Made by a program: the position numbers and the translations under genes. Of a stretch of 64,000 bases of DNA, positions 12,546 to 22,960 are shown one piece after another. Position 1 is the first letter of the stretch. The number at the start of each line of letters is the position of its first letter. Source of the stretch: Dermacentor variabilis (Eukaryota > Arthropoda > Arachnida > Ixodida > Ixodidae); NCBI RefSeq assembly GCF_050947875.1, contig NC_134572.1, positions 159,113,105 to 159,177,104 on the forward strand. Direction: 5' to 3'. Below the pieces are notes generated by a model that saw nothing but the letters and a program-made list of their open reading frames with translations, had not been told where the DNA came from and searched no databases.

Positions 12546-13049
12546 TGAAAGTTTACAAATCATTAGCTCTGCATCAAGAACAGATATCGCGGTTCTGTAA
12601 ACGGCATCCATTAGATCATTCAAATTGGACAAATTCTATGTCAATCTATAGCTTACGTGAAATTGTTGCGCTGTGTACAAGGGGTCTGCAAAAGTTGTAT
12701 TTTCGTATTACCAGATTTTTTTTAGATTCATGTGTAACATATCAATTTTGTTCACTTTAGATGTACTATTAGATGCAGTTCCCTGAATTGTGATATCATT
12801 TTTCATTGCTGAGTTACAAAGTTGTAAACTTGATAGTTTAGATTTCTGAAAATTTGCGATATTTGCCCATTTTTAATAAAACATTTACGAGCCAAATAAA
12901 AAATTCGAAACCAACAGTCACCACATTTTAAGTTTTTTCTTTTGAATGCAACAAACTCCGTCAAATTCGGTGCAGTGATTGCGGAGAAAAACGAATTCTC
13001 CTTTTACATGTATTTAGACAGTAGGACCCGAGCTATAGCTTCCTCTTAA

Positions 13050-13764
13050 GAGGAAGATTTAGCTCGGGCCCAATTCCGACGCGGCCCATTCAAATACATG
13101 TAAAACGCAAAAACGTTTTTCTGAGATAAGCCCTGGACCAATTTTAATTAAATTTGTTGCATTTGAGAGAGAAATAAATTGTAGTTACTGTTGGGAGCGG
13201 AATGTCGATTTAGGACCCGAATTTTGTTAAAAAGGTTTTCAAGAATTCGAAAATTAAAAAAAAAATAGAAGCACGAAGTTTACAAATTAATAGCTCTTTA
13301 TCAAGAACAGTTATCGCGGTTCTGTAAATAGCACCTATTAGGTCATTGAAAGTGGAAAAATTTCATATTTTATATCTTACGTGAATTTGTTACGTTGTGT
13401 GCAAGGGCTCAGAAAAAGCTGTATTTACATATTACTAATTTTTTTTAGATTCATGTGTAACATATCAATGTTGTCCGCTTTAGATGCGCTATTTGATGTA
13501 ATTCATAGAATTGTGACATCATTTTTCATTGATGACTTGCAGAGTTGTAAACTTGATAGTTTCCTTTTCTGAAAATGTTCCATTTTTGCCAATTTTCAAT
13601 AAAAAATTGACTACCTAAATCAAAAATTCGAAACGAACAGTCATTATATTTAAAGTTATCTTAATGCAACAAACCTCGCCAAATTTCATGAAGCGGTTGG
13701 CGAGATTAAACGAATTCTCCTTTAACATGTATTTAGATAGGAGCACCCGAGTTAAAGCTTCCTT
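13050..13764. mobile_element. Fold-back palindromic element copy B (~715 bp, uninterrupted)
   Basis: The element begins GAGGAAGATTTAGCTCGGG and ends CCCGAGTTAAAGCTTCC. Complementarity is not limited to the ends. Moving inwards, left-half blocks such as ATACATGTAAAA, TTTGTTGCATTTGAGAG and AGTTTACAAATTAATAG pair with right-half blocks in mirrored order, up to a centre near 13.40 kb. Each arm is therefore about 350 bases, and the element could fold into one long imperfect hairpin. It is flanked by TTAA at 13046-13049 and 13765-13768. It has no coding capacity, so a transposase would have to act from elsewhere. Confidence 0.75.
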
Positions 13765-13768
13765 TTAA

Positions 13769-15065
13769 TAAGCAATCAAATCCATCAGTGTGACAAAGTA
13801 GAAGTTAATAAAGGCGGCTTCTGGCATCGGGTACGCTCGGAGGTCCAGTTCAAGCTGCTTGTTGCTAGGAATTGGAATAAAGTGTTCAACTGTAGCTGTA
13901 TATCCTCGATGTATTGCAATTATATCACCACAATGTTAGATCTTGCGCTGTTGCGTTCCTGTAAAGACACACACAAGAAAAGGAATAAAAGAACAAAAAA
14001 GAGCGACACTAATGTCTTTCGCACGATGGTCGTGATTGCCGGAACGCCAAATAAATCGCTTCATGGAAAAATTATTCCAGGCTTACTTATTAACCAATAG
14101 ATTTTCCAGGTATCCAGGTCTCTGCAAGGTGCATTTATTCTTGGAAAGGAACCGGAAAAGAATGATCAGGCCCTGTAGATCGAGCAAGCTGTAAGCGGTA
14201 AGAAAAAAGCGGCCATGAAGCACCTGATCGTAAGATCTCAGACAAGAAATATATATTCCCGTGCACCGATTACGCGGATAAGAAAGACGCCCGCAGATAG
14301 CGTATAAAGCTCGCGCGGCAAGACCGAAGAAAAAAAGAGAGAACTGCGGCCCATTAAATTTCTGAATGGCGACCATCTGAAGCGCTGTAATGGGTGCCGC
14401 TAAAGCGCGAGCCGGCTCGTTAGGGAGCTGCCCACGGCGTGACCCGACGAGGCGTCGTCGCCGCCGCCCGCACAGAGCCTCAACACGCACCGGTCGCTAT
14501 AGCACGCTAATAAAATTCGCCGCGCGCACGCTCATCGCCGGCACGCACACTGCTGGATCGACGCCGCTCCGTAATCACAGGGAACGTCTTTGTGGTCGGC
14601 CGGACTTCGCGGATGGCCGCGACTGGGGCCGGTCCCCGTCGAGAGGGTTTCCGCGGTTGCCCATACGCGCTGCCTTTTGCGTGCGCCACGACTAAGTTGT
14701 TTGCTCGCGGCTGCTTCCATGCCGATGACGGTATATCGAGAGGGCATGCGAGCTGCCCCCTTTCTTGTTTCCTCCAACCCATTATCGCACTCGGGGAGGA
14801 CGCATGCACGGAAAAGCGTCGGTGCAGTTCTCTGGATGTTTTATGGGGCCCCCGTTCCGCAGATAGAAGAGATATAAGCCCTGCCGGGGGATTTAGGTGT
14901 TTTAATAAATGTGCTTGCGTATCCCATTTTTCGGCATGCGTCTTATCCGCGAGGACCACTGTGCTGGCTCACTGGCCAAGGCTTCTCAGCGCGAGCAAGC
15001 GTATTCGATTCTCTACAGTGCGGCGTCTTTAATTAATTGGTACCCGTGTTGCATGGGACGTCAAA
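13769..15065. other. Unassigned DNA with a GC-rich patch
   Basis: I see no recognisable gene. The segment 14380-14720 is CpG-rich and contains open frames on both strands that resemble no known protein. Two TATA-like strings (GTATAAAGCTCG near 14310 and ATATAAGCC near 14872) are present, but nothing downstream supports a promoter call. Confidence 0.4.
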
Positions 15066-15095
15066 AAGTCCGTCCGTCCGTCCGTCCGTCCGTCC

Positions 15096-15158
<63 letters not shown>

Positions 15159-15429
15159 CCTGTTTGTGTCTGTCTTTCTGTCTGTCGGTCTGTCTGCCTG
15201 TCTGTCTCTGTTTGTGTCTGTCCGTCCGTCTGTATGTCTGTCTGTACGTCCGTCTGCCTGTCTGTCTGTCTATCTGTCTGTCTGTCCCTGTTTGTGTCTG
15301 TCTGTCCGTCCGTCTGCCTGTCTGTCTGTCTGTCTGTATGTCTGTCTGTCCCTGTTCGCGTCCGTCCGTCCGTCCGTCCGTCCGTCCGTCCGTCCGTCCG
15401 TCCGTCCGTCCGTCCGTCCGTCCGTCCGT

Positions 15430-15461
<32 letters not shown>

Positions 15462-15671
15462 GCCTGTCTGTCTGTCCCTCCACCTGTCTGTCTGTCTGTT
15501 TGTGCCTGTCTGTCTGTCCCTCCACCTGTCTGTCTGTCCGTCCATCCATCTGTCTGTTTGTCTGTCTGTCTGTCCGTCCGTCCATCCATCTGTCTGTCTG
15601 TCTGTCTGTCTGTCCGTCCGTCTGCCTGTCTGTCTGTATGTCTGTCTGTATGTCTGTCTGTCCCTGTTTGT

Positions 15672-15705
<34 letters not shown>

Positions 15706-15714
15706 CCCTGTTTG

Positions 15715-15781
<67 letters not shown>

Positions 15782-15929
15782 GCCTGTCTGTCTGTCCCTC
15801 CACCTGTCTGTCTGTCCGTCCATCCATCTGTCTGTTTGTCTGTCTGTCTGTCCGTCCGTCCATCTGTCTGTCTGTCTGTCTATCCGTCCGTCTGCCTGTC
15901 TGTCTGTATGTCTGTCTGTCCCTGTTTGT

Positions 15930-15993
<64 letters not shown>

Positions 15994-16056
15994 GACTGAC
16001 TGACTGACTGACTGACTTATTGAATGACTGATTGATCGACTGATTGATTGATTATT
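15066..16056 (+). repeat. ~1 kb imperfect tetranucleotide array (GTCT/GTCC)n ending in (GACT)n and (GATT)n
   Basis: The array is almost entirely GTCT and GTCC quartets, with scattered GTTT, GTAT and CCTC variants. Pure (GTCC)n blocks lie near 15070-15098 and 15361-15428. The phrase CCCTGTTTGTGTCTGTC recurs about five times, so there is higher-order repetition above the 4-base unit. The right end passes into (GACT)n and then GATT-type quartets. Long frames on both strands (repeating CLSVCLSV, or DRQTDRQT on the other strand) are artefacts of a 4-base unit read in three frames. Confidence 0.95.
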
Positions 16057-17520
16057 CTTTCGCGGATTTTAACATCCCTCAGCTACACCAATGCTATGAG
16101 GCACGCACTCACACTGTGGAGGGCTCCGGATTATTTTTGGCGACCTTGGGCTCTTTCATGTGCACAAAATTCTAAGTATGGCACACGAGCGTTTTCGAAA
16201 TTCGCTCTAATCGCGCCATATCTCGCGTACGAGAATCATTGTGCCAAGAAGCCTATACTTGTTTGGGTACAACAGCCAGCGTTTCTAATTACCATTGCAT
16301 TTCCACGCGCATAGAAGAGCACTTCTGGCTATATTCGATATCGTATATAGAGCTTGGCAGAGCGCGCAACAAAATTTGCCAGCACGCGAGGCATGAAAAT
16401 GGCGCTCCAGGTCGCTCCCATCTGAAGGAGCTGAAAATAGCGGACTCAGCAGATTCGCGCCCGTATGAGCGTGCCCAGAATGCGGCACAGGGCAGCCATC
16501 GGGTCATCTATACAACAGACACTGCAGTGGACCGCGAAACAAGACCAACCGCTCCAGGACGAATACGGTGGCACGCCTTGTCTTCTGTATAGCTACGTGC
16601 GGTTTTCGGCGTGATTCTCCGCTGTGGACAATGCGATATCATCGCCCCGGACATGTTCAACACGTTCGCTAAGCGCTTTCGAGATGAAGTTGGGGGAGCG
16701 AAGAAAAGAAAAAAAGCGGGCTGCAGTTCCTCAAGGTCTACACAGCAGCTGCCGCTCTGAATTGCCCATCGGCTCTTCTTGTAGACGTGCCAGTCTTAAT
16801 GCATCGCCACGGAACAATGCATCGCGTACGAGGCGTCATCTCCTATTTTCGAAGAGACGATCGCGCCAGAGATCGCACGTCGCCGTATCTTGGTGCTTAA
16901 GGGGCGTCGGTACACGTCAGTACCTTTTGTTTCCAATAAGGAAACCGCGGCTCCCCTGATCCGGGCGCATTTCTACTTGTGGCCTAAATTTGTACTTGTC
17001 GTCACGTGCCAAGTTCTCGCATGCGGCACTGCTTTGCTATCGCTCTGTTTCTCTCGCGCGAGGGCAATGCCTCACTCTGCACCATCTGCCCCTTACAGTA
17101 GGCGGAGTGAAAACGTTTTTTTTTCTTGTTCTGCCTCTTGCACATACAAAACAACCCGCTGTTGGCCCCGATTTCTGTTTTATTCCATTTTTCTTATTTC
17201 TTTCTCGTTTCGTTTATTTACGCCAGGTTCAAGATGTCCTCATCGCGCCTTGGTAAGATTAGGTGCTGCGGAGGCCGACGATTCCCCGAGTCCCTGTAGT
17301 AAATATCGACAAAAATTGAAAATTGCGGAGGCCTTCAAGCAAACGGACGTCACTGTGTGTTGATAGACGTCGTACATGCTATAGTCGGTGACAACCTAAA
17401 TATAGAAGGTTTTAGTTACGCTGTGCCACTCAAACAAAATTTGCATTGATATGCCAACCAATAGACATCTACCGGCCTACGTGACGGCGAATCGGTCATG
17501 TGACCTTCCGGTACCCGCGC
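16057..17520. other. Unassigned intergenic DNA
   Basis: No coding region, RNA gene or transposon is recognised. Frames up to about 157 codons exist (for example 16890-17363) but have no recognisable motif or domain. Short T-rich runs occur around 17115 and 17165-17215. Confidence 0.45.
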
Positions 17521-17533
17521 AAGTATTTGGAGG

Positions 17534-17549
17534 GCAAAATGGCCGCCGC
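17534..17549 (+). promoter_or_regulatory. YY1-like promoter motif upstream of the THAP start
   Basis: GGCAAAATGGCCGCC is a variant of the AAGATGGCGGC motif found at many TATA-less animal promoters. It lies about 100 bases upstream of the THAP-like ATG, in a GC-richer stretch of about 17470-17580. The distance suits a short 5' UTR. The assignment is inferred from the motif and position alone. Confidence 0.35.
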
Positions 17550-17636
17550 AGGCGCGTTGGCGCACACTGACAGCTTACTGTATTGCGGGTGTTCTTTCTT
17601 TTTTGTATTTTGTCGCATCTGCGGAGCCAGTTAGAC

Positions 17637-17738
17637 ATGCCGGCGAATTGTTGCGCGGTTGGATGTGTAAATGGTCCAAAGAAAGGCAGTGGGATCGGAT
17701 TATTTCCGTTTCCCAAGAGACGAAACGCGGTGACAAAC
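17637..17738 (+). CDS. Candidate first exon of a THAP zinc-finger protein (partial)
   Basis: The frame starts MPANCCAVGCVNGPKKGSG and continues to LFPFPKRR. This matches the start of a THAP domain, a C2CH zinc finger that binds DNA: Met-Pro at the N-terminus, a Cys-X4-Cys-like pair, a GSG turn and the FPK block. The ATG has G at -3. A possible splice donor, AAC|GTAGGT, begins at 17739 and is my reason for the end; reading on gives WQCAA, which could also be THAP-like. The remaining Cys/His and the AVPTIF block are not visible nearby. THAP domains occur in host transcription factors and in P-element-type transposases, so this may be a host exon, a domesticated gene or a fragment. Confidence 0.5.
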
Positions 17739-17739
17739 G

Positions 17740-18660
17740 TAGGTCGATCCTGGCAATGCGCTGCGACAAGTGACAGCCATCAGGCGACGACAGAATCTGC
17801 AGAGTTCACTAGCGCTCTCCTCGAGAGCTCGAACCACGCGCCTTCTGCCTTGGCAGTGTCCTGCTGCCTTCAAGCTGGAGAACTTAAGAGTGCGAACCCA
17901 AGAGGCAAGTGCCGGAACAAATGCGGTCACGTGCGCGCTGACGAGATGAAAACAGCGCATTACACGTACGCACCTCTCTATTTTACATATTGTATTAGAT
18001 TAGGTTTCCTATACTGTAGCGAAGAAGCACTTAAACAACCTGCCCCTTCCACTGTTGCCCCTGTCACGCGGATAAATTCGATCAGGGCCGAGTCAGATCC
18101 CGGTAGAGTGCTGTTACACGGGCATTTCCGATCCCGATTTTGCTCGATCCGGATCCATTCAACCGTGACCGAGCTTTTTCGATCGTGATCGTACATGTCA
18201 ATCGTCTGCACCATCAATGAGCTCAACCGCACATGTCCTTCCATGGCAATACCGTATGCCTTAAGCGAGTGGCAGGATTTCATTGCTGCTGTACAGTGTA
18301 TATGGTCCCGACTTCGGATCGTTTCTTTCCAGCCGCCTACGAAGAAAGGATCAGGCTACTGCTAGCCGTATGTGAACAGCTTCTCGGCGTATCGCTGACA
18401 GGCAGCTTCTGGCAGCGAGCTCGCGCACACGGACAAATCCATTGCAGCAGATTGCCGTGATAGCAACGGTGCGAAAGAAAAATTTTGCCCACAAGCTCTT
18501 TACACACGTCTCGCACTCCGTCTTTTTTTTTTTTTTTCGCTCGACCTCTGATGTCACGCTCTTTACGAAAGGTGTTAGCATTCTTTTGGCAATTCACGCA
18601 CTTTTCGGGGGCTACTTACCTATATGCTTGTTTGTTTGCTTGTTTGTTTGTTTGTTCCTA
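17740..18660. other. Unassigned DNA downstream of the THAP start
   Basis: If the THAP exon is real, this would be its first intron. No second THAP exon could be found by eye. The block 18060-18195 is rich in GATC variants (GATCCCG, GATCCGGATCC, GATCGTGATCG). A T-run lies at 18522-18538. Confidence 0.4.
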
Positions 18661-18666
18661 ACCGTT

Positions 18667-20060
18667 TTCTTGCCTACCTGGGTCGCTGGGTATATCAGTG
18701 ATGAAATGGGTAGCGCATCGGGCTGCTGTGCTGAGGTAACGGGGTTCGAAAGCAACCATCGGACCTTCTTAAGCCACTCGGTTTATGGCAATGTGTACAT
18801 TGCCGCTCTTCGACGAACCTCTTTTTCACCGACATGGGTGACTATAGATGCGGGACTGGGTAGAGAGAGAGAGAGAGAGAGAGAGAAACATTTATTCGGA
18901 CCATCGAGGTGGTTGCACTTGAGGTCGAGTGGGTGGTGGCCCCATTCCAGCACTCCACTGGCCATGGCTGCTCGACGTACTTGCTGGACGAGAGCTTCTT
19001 GTCCCACCAAGGTACCGCCGGTCAGCTGTACCTCCCACCGCTCAAATGACGTGCTAGGTATCTTTAAGTGTTGAGGTTTGCCCCCGCACCTCCACGAGGT
19101 ATGAAAGAGTGTAGGGCGTGTGTCGCCGCACCAGGGGCAGATGCCCCGATATGTATGTGGGAACATTTTACTGTATCTGCGTAGGTTTGGAAATGTGTTG
19201 GTCTGAATAAGTCGGAGAGCTACGGCATCTTCAGTGCTGAGCTTTCTGTGAGGCGGAGAATAAATCCTGCGGTTGAGTCGCTGGATCTCGAGTCGGTCGC
19301 AGTAATTGGACGGTAGGGGCATGAAGGTATAGGTGCTGCTGTTCGAAGAAACACTTTGACGCCGACTTGGAGTACTGGGTGCGTGCCAATCGGTTTGTGC
19401 AAGACTCTAGCGAACCTCTTTCATGCCACCTTGGGTCACTGGGTATGTGCGAGTAGGCGTGTGCCGCTCTTCAACGAACGTCTTTGACGTCAACTTGGGT
19501 GCCTAGGTATGTACCACTGGGAATGCGCCGCTGTACAATGATGAAAAACATCCTTTACATTTATCGGATGCTGAGTGGAAACAATCCTTCGTCACAAGGG
19601 TGCTTCAAGGACAGGAACCCGACGCATTAGCAGGCTGTGTAACGAATGGGCACCAGGTTCGTCCCGATTTTCAATAAATGCATTTTACGCCAATGCTTTA
19701 GCGAGCTGCACCATGAATGCACACTGGGTATGGGCCGCTCTTCAATGAACCTCTCGTCAACTTGAGTCGCGAAGTATGCTCCAGTGAGCGTACGGCCAAG
19801 CGAGGTAACAATTATCAGCGTTCGCTGGCACCGCAGCGCCCCGCTTCTAGTCTCGGAGGCCACGCGCGGACTTCTCGGCAGTGCCACTAGACGGGGCAGC
19901 GTGTCCAAGAAGAAGCCCGAGAGACGAGTCCGGTTGCGGTATGACGCGTTTCTCAGCGCTCCCACACACCGGCGCGCCACGCATTTCGGAGGTCATGCAT
20001 AGGCTTCGCGGCGACAGCTCTAGATGACATCGGGTGTTCTTAGGGCATCATTATAGAGGA
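18667..20060 (+). repeat. Composite repeat: tRNA-like head, ~50-60 bp monomers and a GC-rich body
   Basis: Near 18704-18755, GGGTAGCGCATCGGGC and GGGGTTCGAAAGC look like decayed A and B boxes. From 18795 on there are diverged copies of a monomer reading roughly GCCGCTCTTCAACGAACCTC, then TTTGACGCCAACTTGGG, then TCACTGGGTATGTG, near 18804, 19338, 19408, 19462 and 19724. A GC-rich body at about 19790-20060 follows. A minus-strand LINE tail (18861-19325) splits the array between the words ACTGGGTA and GGTATAGG. The organisation suggests one compound dispersed repeat; I do not know a name for it. Confidence 0.55.
18861..19325 (-). mobile_element. LINE family 3, 3'-terminal fragment with a CT-repeat tail
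   Basis: The minus-strand frame 19322-18783 encodes the extreme C-terminus of an RNase H-type LINE ORF2. Visible are LSTEDAVALRLIQTNTFPNL and the Cys-rich knuckle GICPWCGD...HTSWRC, equivalent to the CTSCGE...HMLWEC knuckle of family 2. The ORF is followed by GGTCCGAATAAATG (an AATAAA signal) and a (CT)n tract, read as (GA)n at 18862-18886. It is heavily 5'-truncated and inserted into the monomer array. Confidence 0.75.
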
Positions 20061-22390
20061 CTCCCCCCTGTAGTACACGCCTCGTAACTTGTTTCGACGG
20101 TGGTGACACGTTGTGTCGCTATTGCTAACGCATTACCGTCCGCATTCATCCTATAGGTAGCTTCTGTGTTTATAAAAAGTTTATTTAAACAAGGGACGAT
20201 ACGAACACTGAGTCACAATCACGGCACAATTCCACCAGGACGATAAAATATACAAGAAACGAAGGATGCTATACATAGCACGTTCTCAAAGTAGTGTCCG
20301 AGTCCTCACTCATTAACATATAGCATAGACCCACAGAAAAACACAGGTAAACGTAAACTAATTGTCACATGTATTAAATTATGTTCAATATATACAGTGG
20401 ACACAATGGCTAGGTATAATGATGATGTGACAGAGGCACTGCACATAATAATTTTGAAGTGATTCTGCAATGGCTTAGCTTTGTTTACTGGTCTGACGTT
20501 AGAAAGGTTTACGAAATTAAAACAACTATTTCGTCTGTGCAGACCCGTCTTGGTATCGCTGGTTTCACCACGACACTTGAACGCCTTGGCAACTTTTATG
20601 AATGGTTCTTATCAGCCAGTCAGCCATGGATAATATTTTAGCTTAAGACCACGAGCTTTTATTTTCCAATTAAGGTAGCATATACATCAGCAGAGCAAAG
20701 TGATTAAGCTGTGGGAGGACTACAGCGGGCTCGGCTATCTTTCAGAGCTGAAAGTCAGGCGAACTACGTTTCTGTGGGTGGAGTTTCTAGTGAACTGTTT
20801 GGTCGTCAAAGACTACATATAGCCGTGAGCATATTTTCTTTTTCACAAACAAATATTTAATCAATTTGATTAGCTAGCTTTTGCTCAACTTACCTAATGG
20901 ATAAGGCGTCAAAGCATAACTTGTGGAGGATTTCGGGAAATGTCCGATAACCGCGTTTAAAGCAACCTAAAGGTCTAATGTGCCCCCCCCCCCTTTTCTT
21001 TTCCCACAAAAACAGGAAAGCTCGTCAAATTTTCAAAAATACGACGTGATAACGCGCCCGCGCGTCAGTGATGCCAGCGTTCTCAAACGTAAATCTCGTC
21101 ATCTGGGGCCGAAATCGCAAAGTGTTTTTGTTCGTATGTACCTTCTAGCTATTGCCTGCATCGCAGCCTTCGCTAATAATATGACCAGGATCAGGTCTGG
21201 CTAGTGTGTGGCTTTACGAACATTCTTCGCGTGAGAAAATTGTTAACGCACTTCCTGAGGTCCTATAACATGAAAATATTCAATTTTTGAGTTTATTCCA
21301 ATCTCCTGACGTCAAGTTTACGCAACTGCCGACGCAGGCATCAGGCGTTGTCCAGCAGTGTTGTACGAACAGCCCAATCCAACGCTCACTTTCTTTGCAG
21401 AAGGTTAAAGTCCTCTTTCTTTTTTTCTAATTACGCGCCTAAGCCCCATCGCCAAAGTACAAGAATATATTGTAAAGTACCTTTTTGTACTTGGGCCCTT
21501 GTGGTGCTGTAAAATGTTTTTGAAACTTGCCATATTCAGTAGTTGTTTTTCTTTAAACACAGTTTAGTCCATCATGCAATCCCAAAAACAATTATAGGCC
21601 ATAGCCGGCGCCGTCCGAATCTGTGACGTCACAATGAGCTGGTGCAGAAATTTCCAGGAGGCGTCGCCACACGTCTTTCATTAGTGCGTCTTTTCTGGCT
21701 TATCCTATAAGCATTCTTTCAAGGATGAGCTATTTTTGGCATTCCAGAAGGGTAATTTATCAATACAGCTGAACCTATTTTTCTCTTTAGTTCAACACAA
21801 TATTTAACTTTACCATTTTTAGTTTTAACAGCAGATTTCAGAATAAAAAACAAAACCGCGAATGATCACATCACCCAAATTTATGCAATGCACTTGGTTT
21901 TTTACAAGTTCAGTTCTTTTTTTTTCAAGCTTTAAGCTGGTTAATTATTCTAACATTTTATTAAACTATCTTTTAGCGCGACATCAAGGTGCGTTGCTGC
22001 GTCCGTTCGGCTGTCCGTCCTTCCCGATGCGCGAACAACGTCAGTTCCCTACAAAAATTACTATAGGGAACTTGTACGTTCACGTACTTTGATTCTTTCT
22101 TCCCTCTTCTCTTCCCCCTTCTTCCCATAGTTTCAACACCTAATATTATGTTCCATCCCTTATGAACAGTAAGCAAGTATTGTGCCGCCCTTGCAGGTAG
22201 CTGTTGTGAACCTGTCCCTTCGCTATTACTTTCTGTATATTTGTACCTACATATGTATTCAAGCCAGGTATACCAGAAGTAAGTATTATTACGTTATTGC
22301 TTATCTTGTACCCTTTCTTTAAAGCTACACTGCCCTCTCTAACATACGTGACCTTGAAGGTATTACAAACAAGTGAATAAAAGAAAAACA
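20061..22390. other. Unassigned AT-rich DNA
   Basis: No genes are recognised. A C-run lies at 20985-20995. A consensus CRE (TGACGTCA) occurs near 21622 without supporting context. Positions 21292-21343 match a segment near 63.38 kb (listed separately). The remainder is AT-rich with short random frames. Confidence 0.45.
21292..21343 (+). repeat. Dispersed repeat shared with 63.38 kb
   Basis: TTTATTCCAATCTCCT, then ACGTCAA, then AACTGCCGACGCA occur here and at 63380-63433 in the same order and spacing, with about four substitutions over 50 bases. It is probably part of an unnamed dispersed element; similarity outside this core is not obvious. Confidence 0.6.
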
Positions 22391-22960
22391 GGCCATGACC
22401 TTTCTATGTTCTGTAGCACCCTCGCAGGCACTTTCTCCATCACCTAAGCCGGGCAGTATCAGTGAAGCGCGAAATGACCTAGCCAAGCAAATCGGCCGCT
22501 TCCCTCCCCGCGTACAATTCGCTCGCCTCTCCGGCATCGCTCTCTCGCGTGTGCACAGGCGCGAGAAAGCGCTGAAACGCGTGGAAGCGCGCGGCCCGGA
22601 ACAAGGCGCGCGCAGGCGCCTTAATTACAGCGCGTTGGCGCTCCAACCTACCGCGACACGTGCACTGTGTACGCACAGCTGGGCGTATGTGGCTGTCGGC
22701 CGCGCCCCCTGGCGGCCACGACACAAACGATATGAACGGCCGATGGCGTGCCTCAAAATTCATCGCGAAGCGGCCGTGATGACGAATATTCGTGCCTCGA
22801 ACGGGTGTACACCGCCTGCCCGCCTCATTCTAAACGTGCCTTCTCGTCGTCTGCTTGCGTGCGAATCAACGGTTCGAGGGGAAACGCCCCAGAAAGCTTC
22901 GAACGTAAAAAGCCACCAGGGCGCGCTGCCGTAGCACTCTAATAAAACGCAATCCGGGAG
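22391..22960. other. GC- and CpG-rich patch
   Basis: The block 22480-22780 is clearly richer in G+C and CpG than its surroundings, with repeated GCGC-type words. It contains a strong CTCF-like motif (next entry). Open frames of up to 179 codons cross it but show no domain I know. It may be an unmethylated regulatory region or part of a repeat. Confidence 0.4.
22703..22717 (-). promoter_or_regulatory. CTCF-like motif
   Basis: GCGCCCCCTGGCGGCC reads on the minus strand as GGCCGCCAGGGGGC, matching the animal CTCF core CCASYAGRKGGC except for one base. Such matches occur by chance in GC-rich DNA, and it is untested whether this species uses the same motif. Confidence 0.35.

Larger units (their letters stand above)
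11182..13045. mobile_element. Fold-back palindromic element copy A, interrupted by a LINE fragment
   Basis: The left end reads GAGGAAGCTTTAGCTC and the right end AGCTATAGCTTCCTC, inverted copies of each other. The left part (11182 to about 11410) and right part (about 12546-13045) align with the ends of copies B (13050) and C (32597). About 1.1 kb of minus-strand LINE sequence sits between them, inside the conserved stretch that reads AGAAGCACG-AGTTTACAA in copy B. The whole element is an imperfect palindrome, as described for copy B. It has no coding capacity. Its right end abuts copy B across one TTAA at 13046-13049. Confidence 0.75.

Noticed and set aside
14083..14959. Overlapping frames of 135-150 codons on the minus strand
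   Set aside because: No domain, and comparable frames on the opposite strand in a GC-rich patch.
14909..16003. Long open frames (up to 364 codons) on both strands across the tetranucleotide array
   Set aside because: A 4-base unit without stop codons stays open in every frame. The proteins are pure repeats (CLSV or DRQT) and mirror each other on both strands.
15066..16056. CRISPR array
   Set aside because: No repeat-spacer structure; it is a simple tetranucleotide array in eukaryotic DNA.
22395..22934. 179-codon frame in the GC-rich patch
   Set aside because: Overlapping frames on both strands and no motif; open because stop codons are rare in GC-rich sequence.
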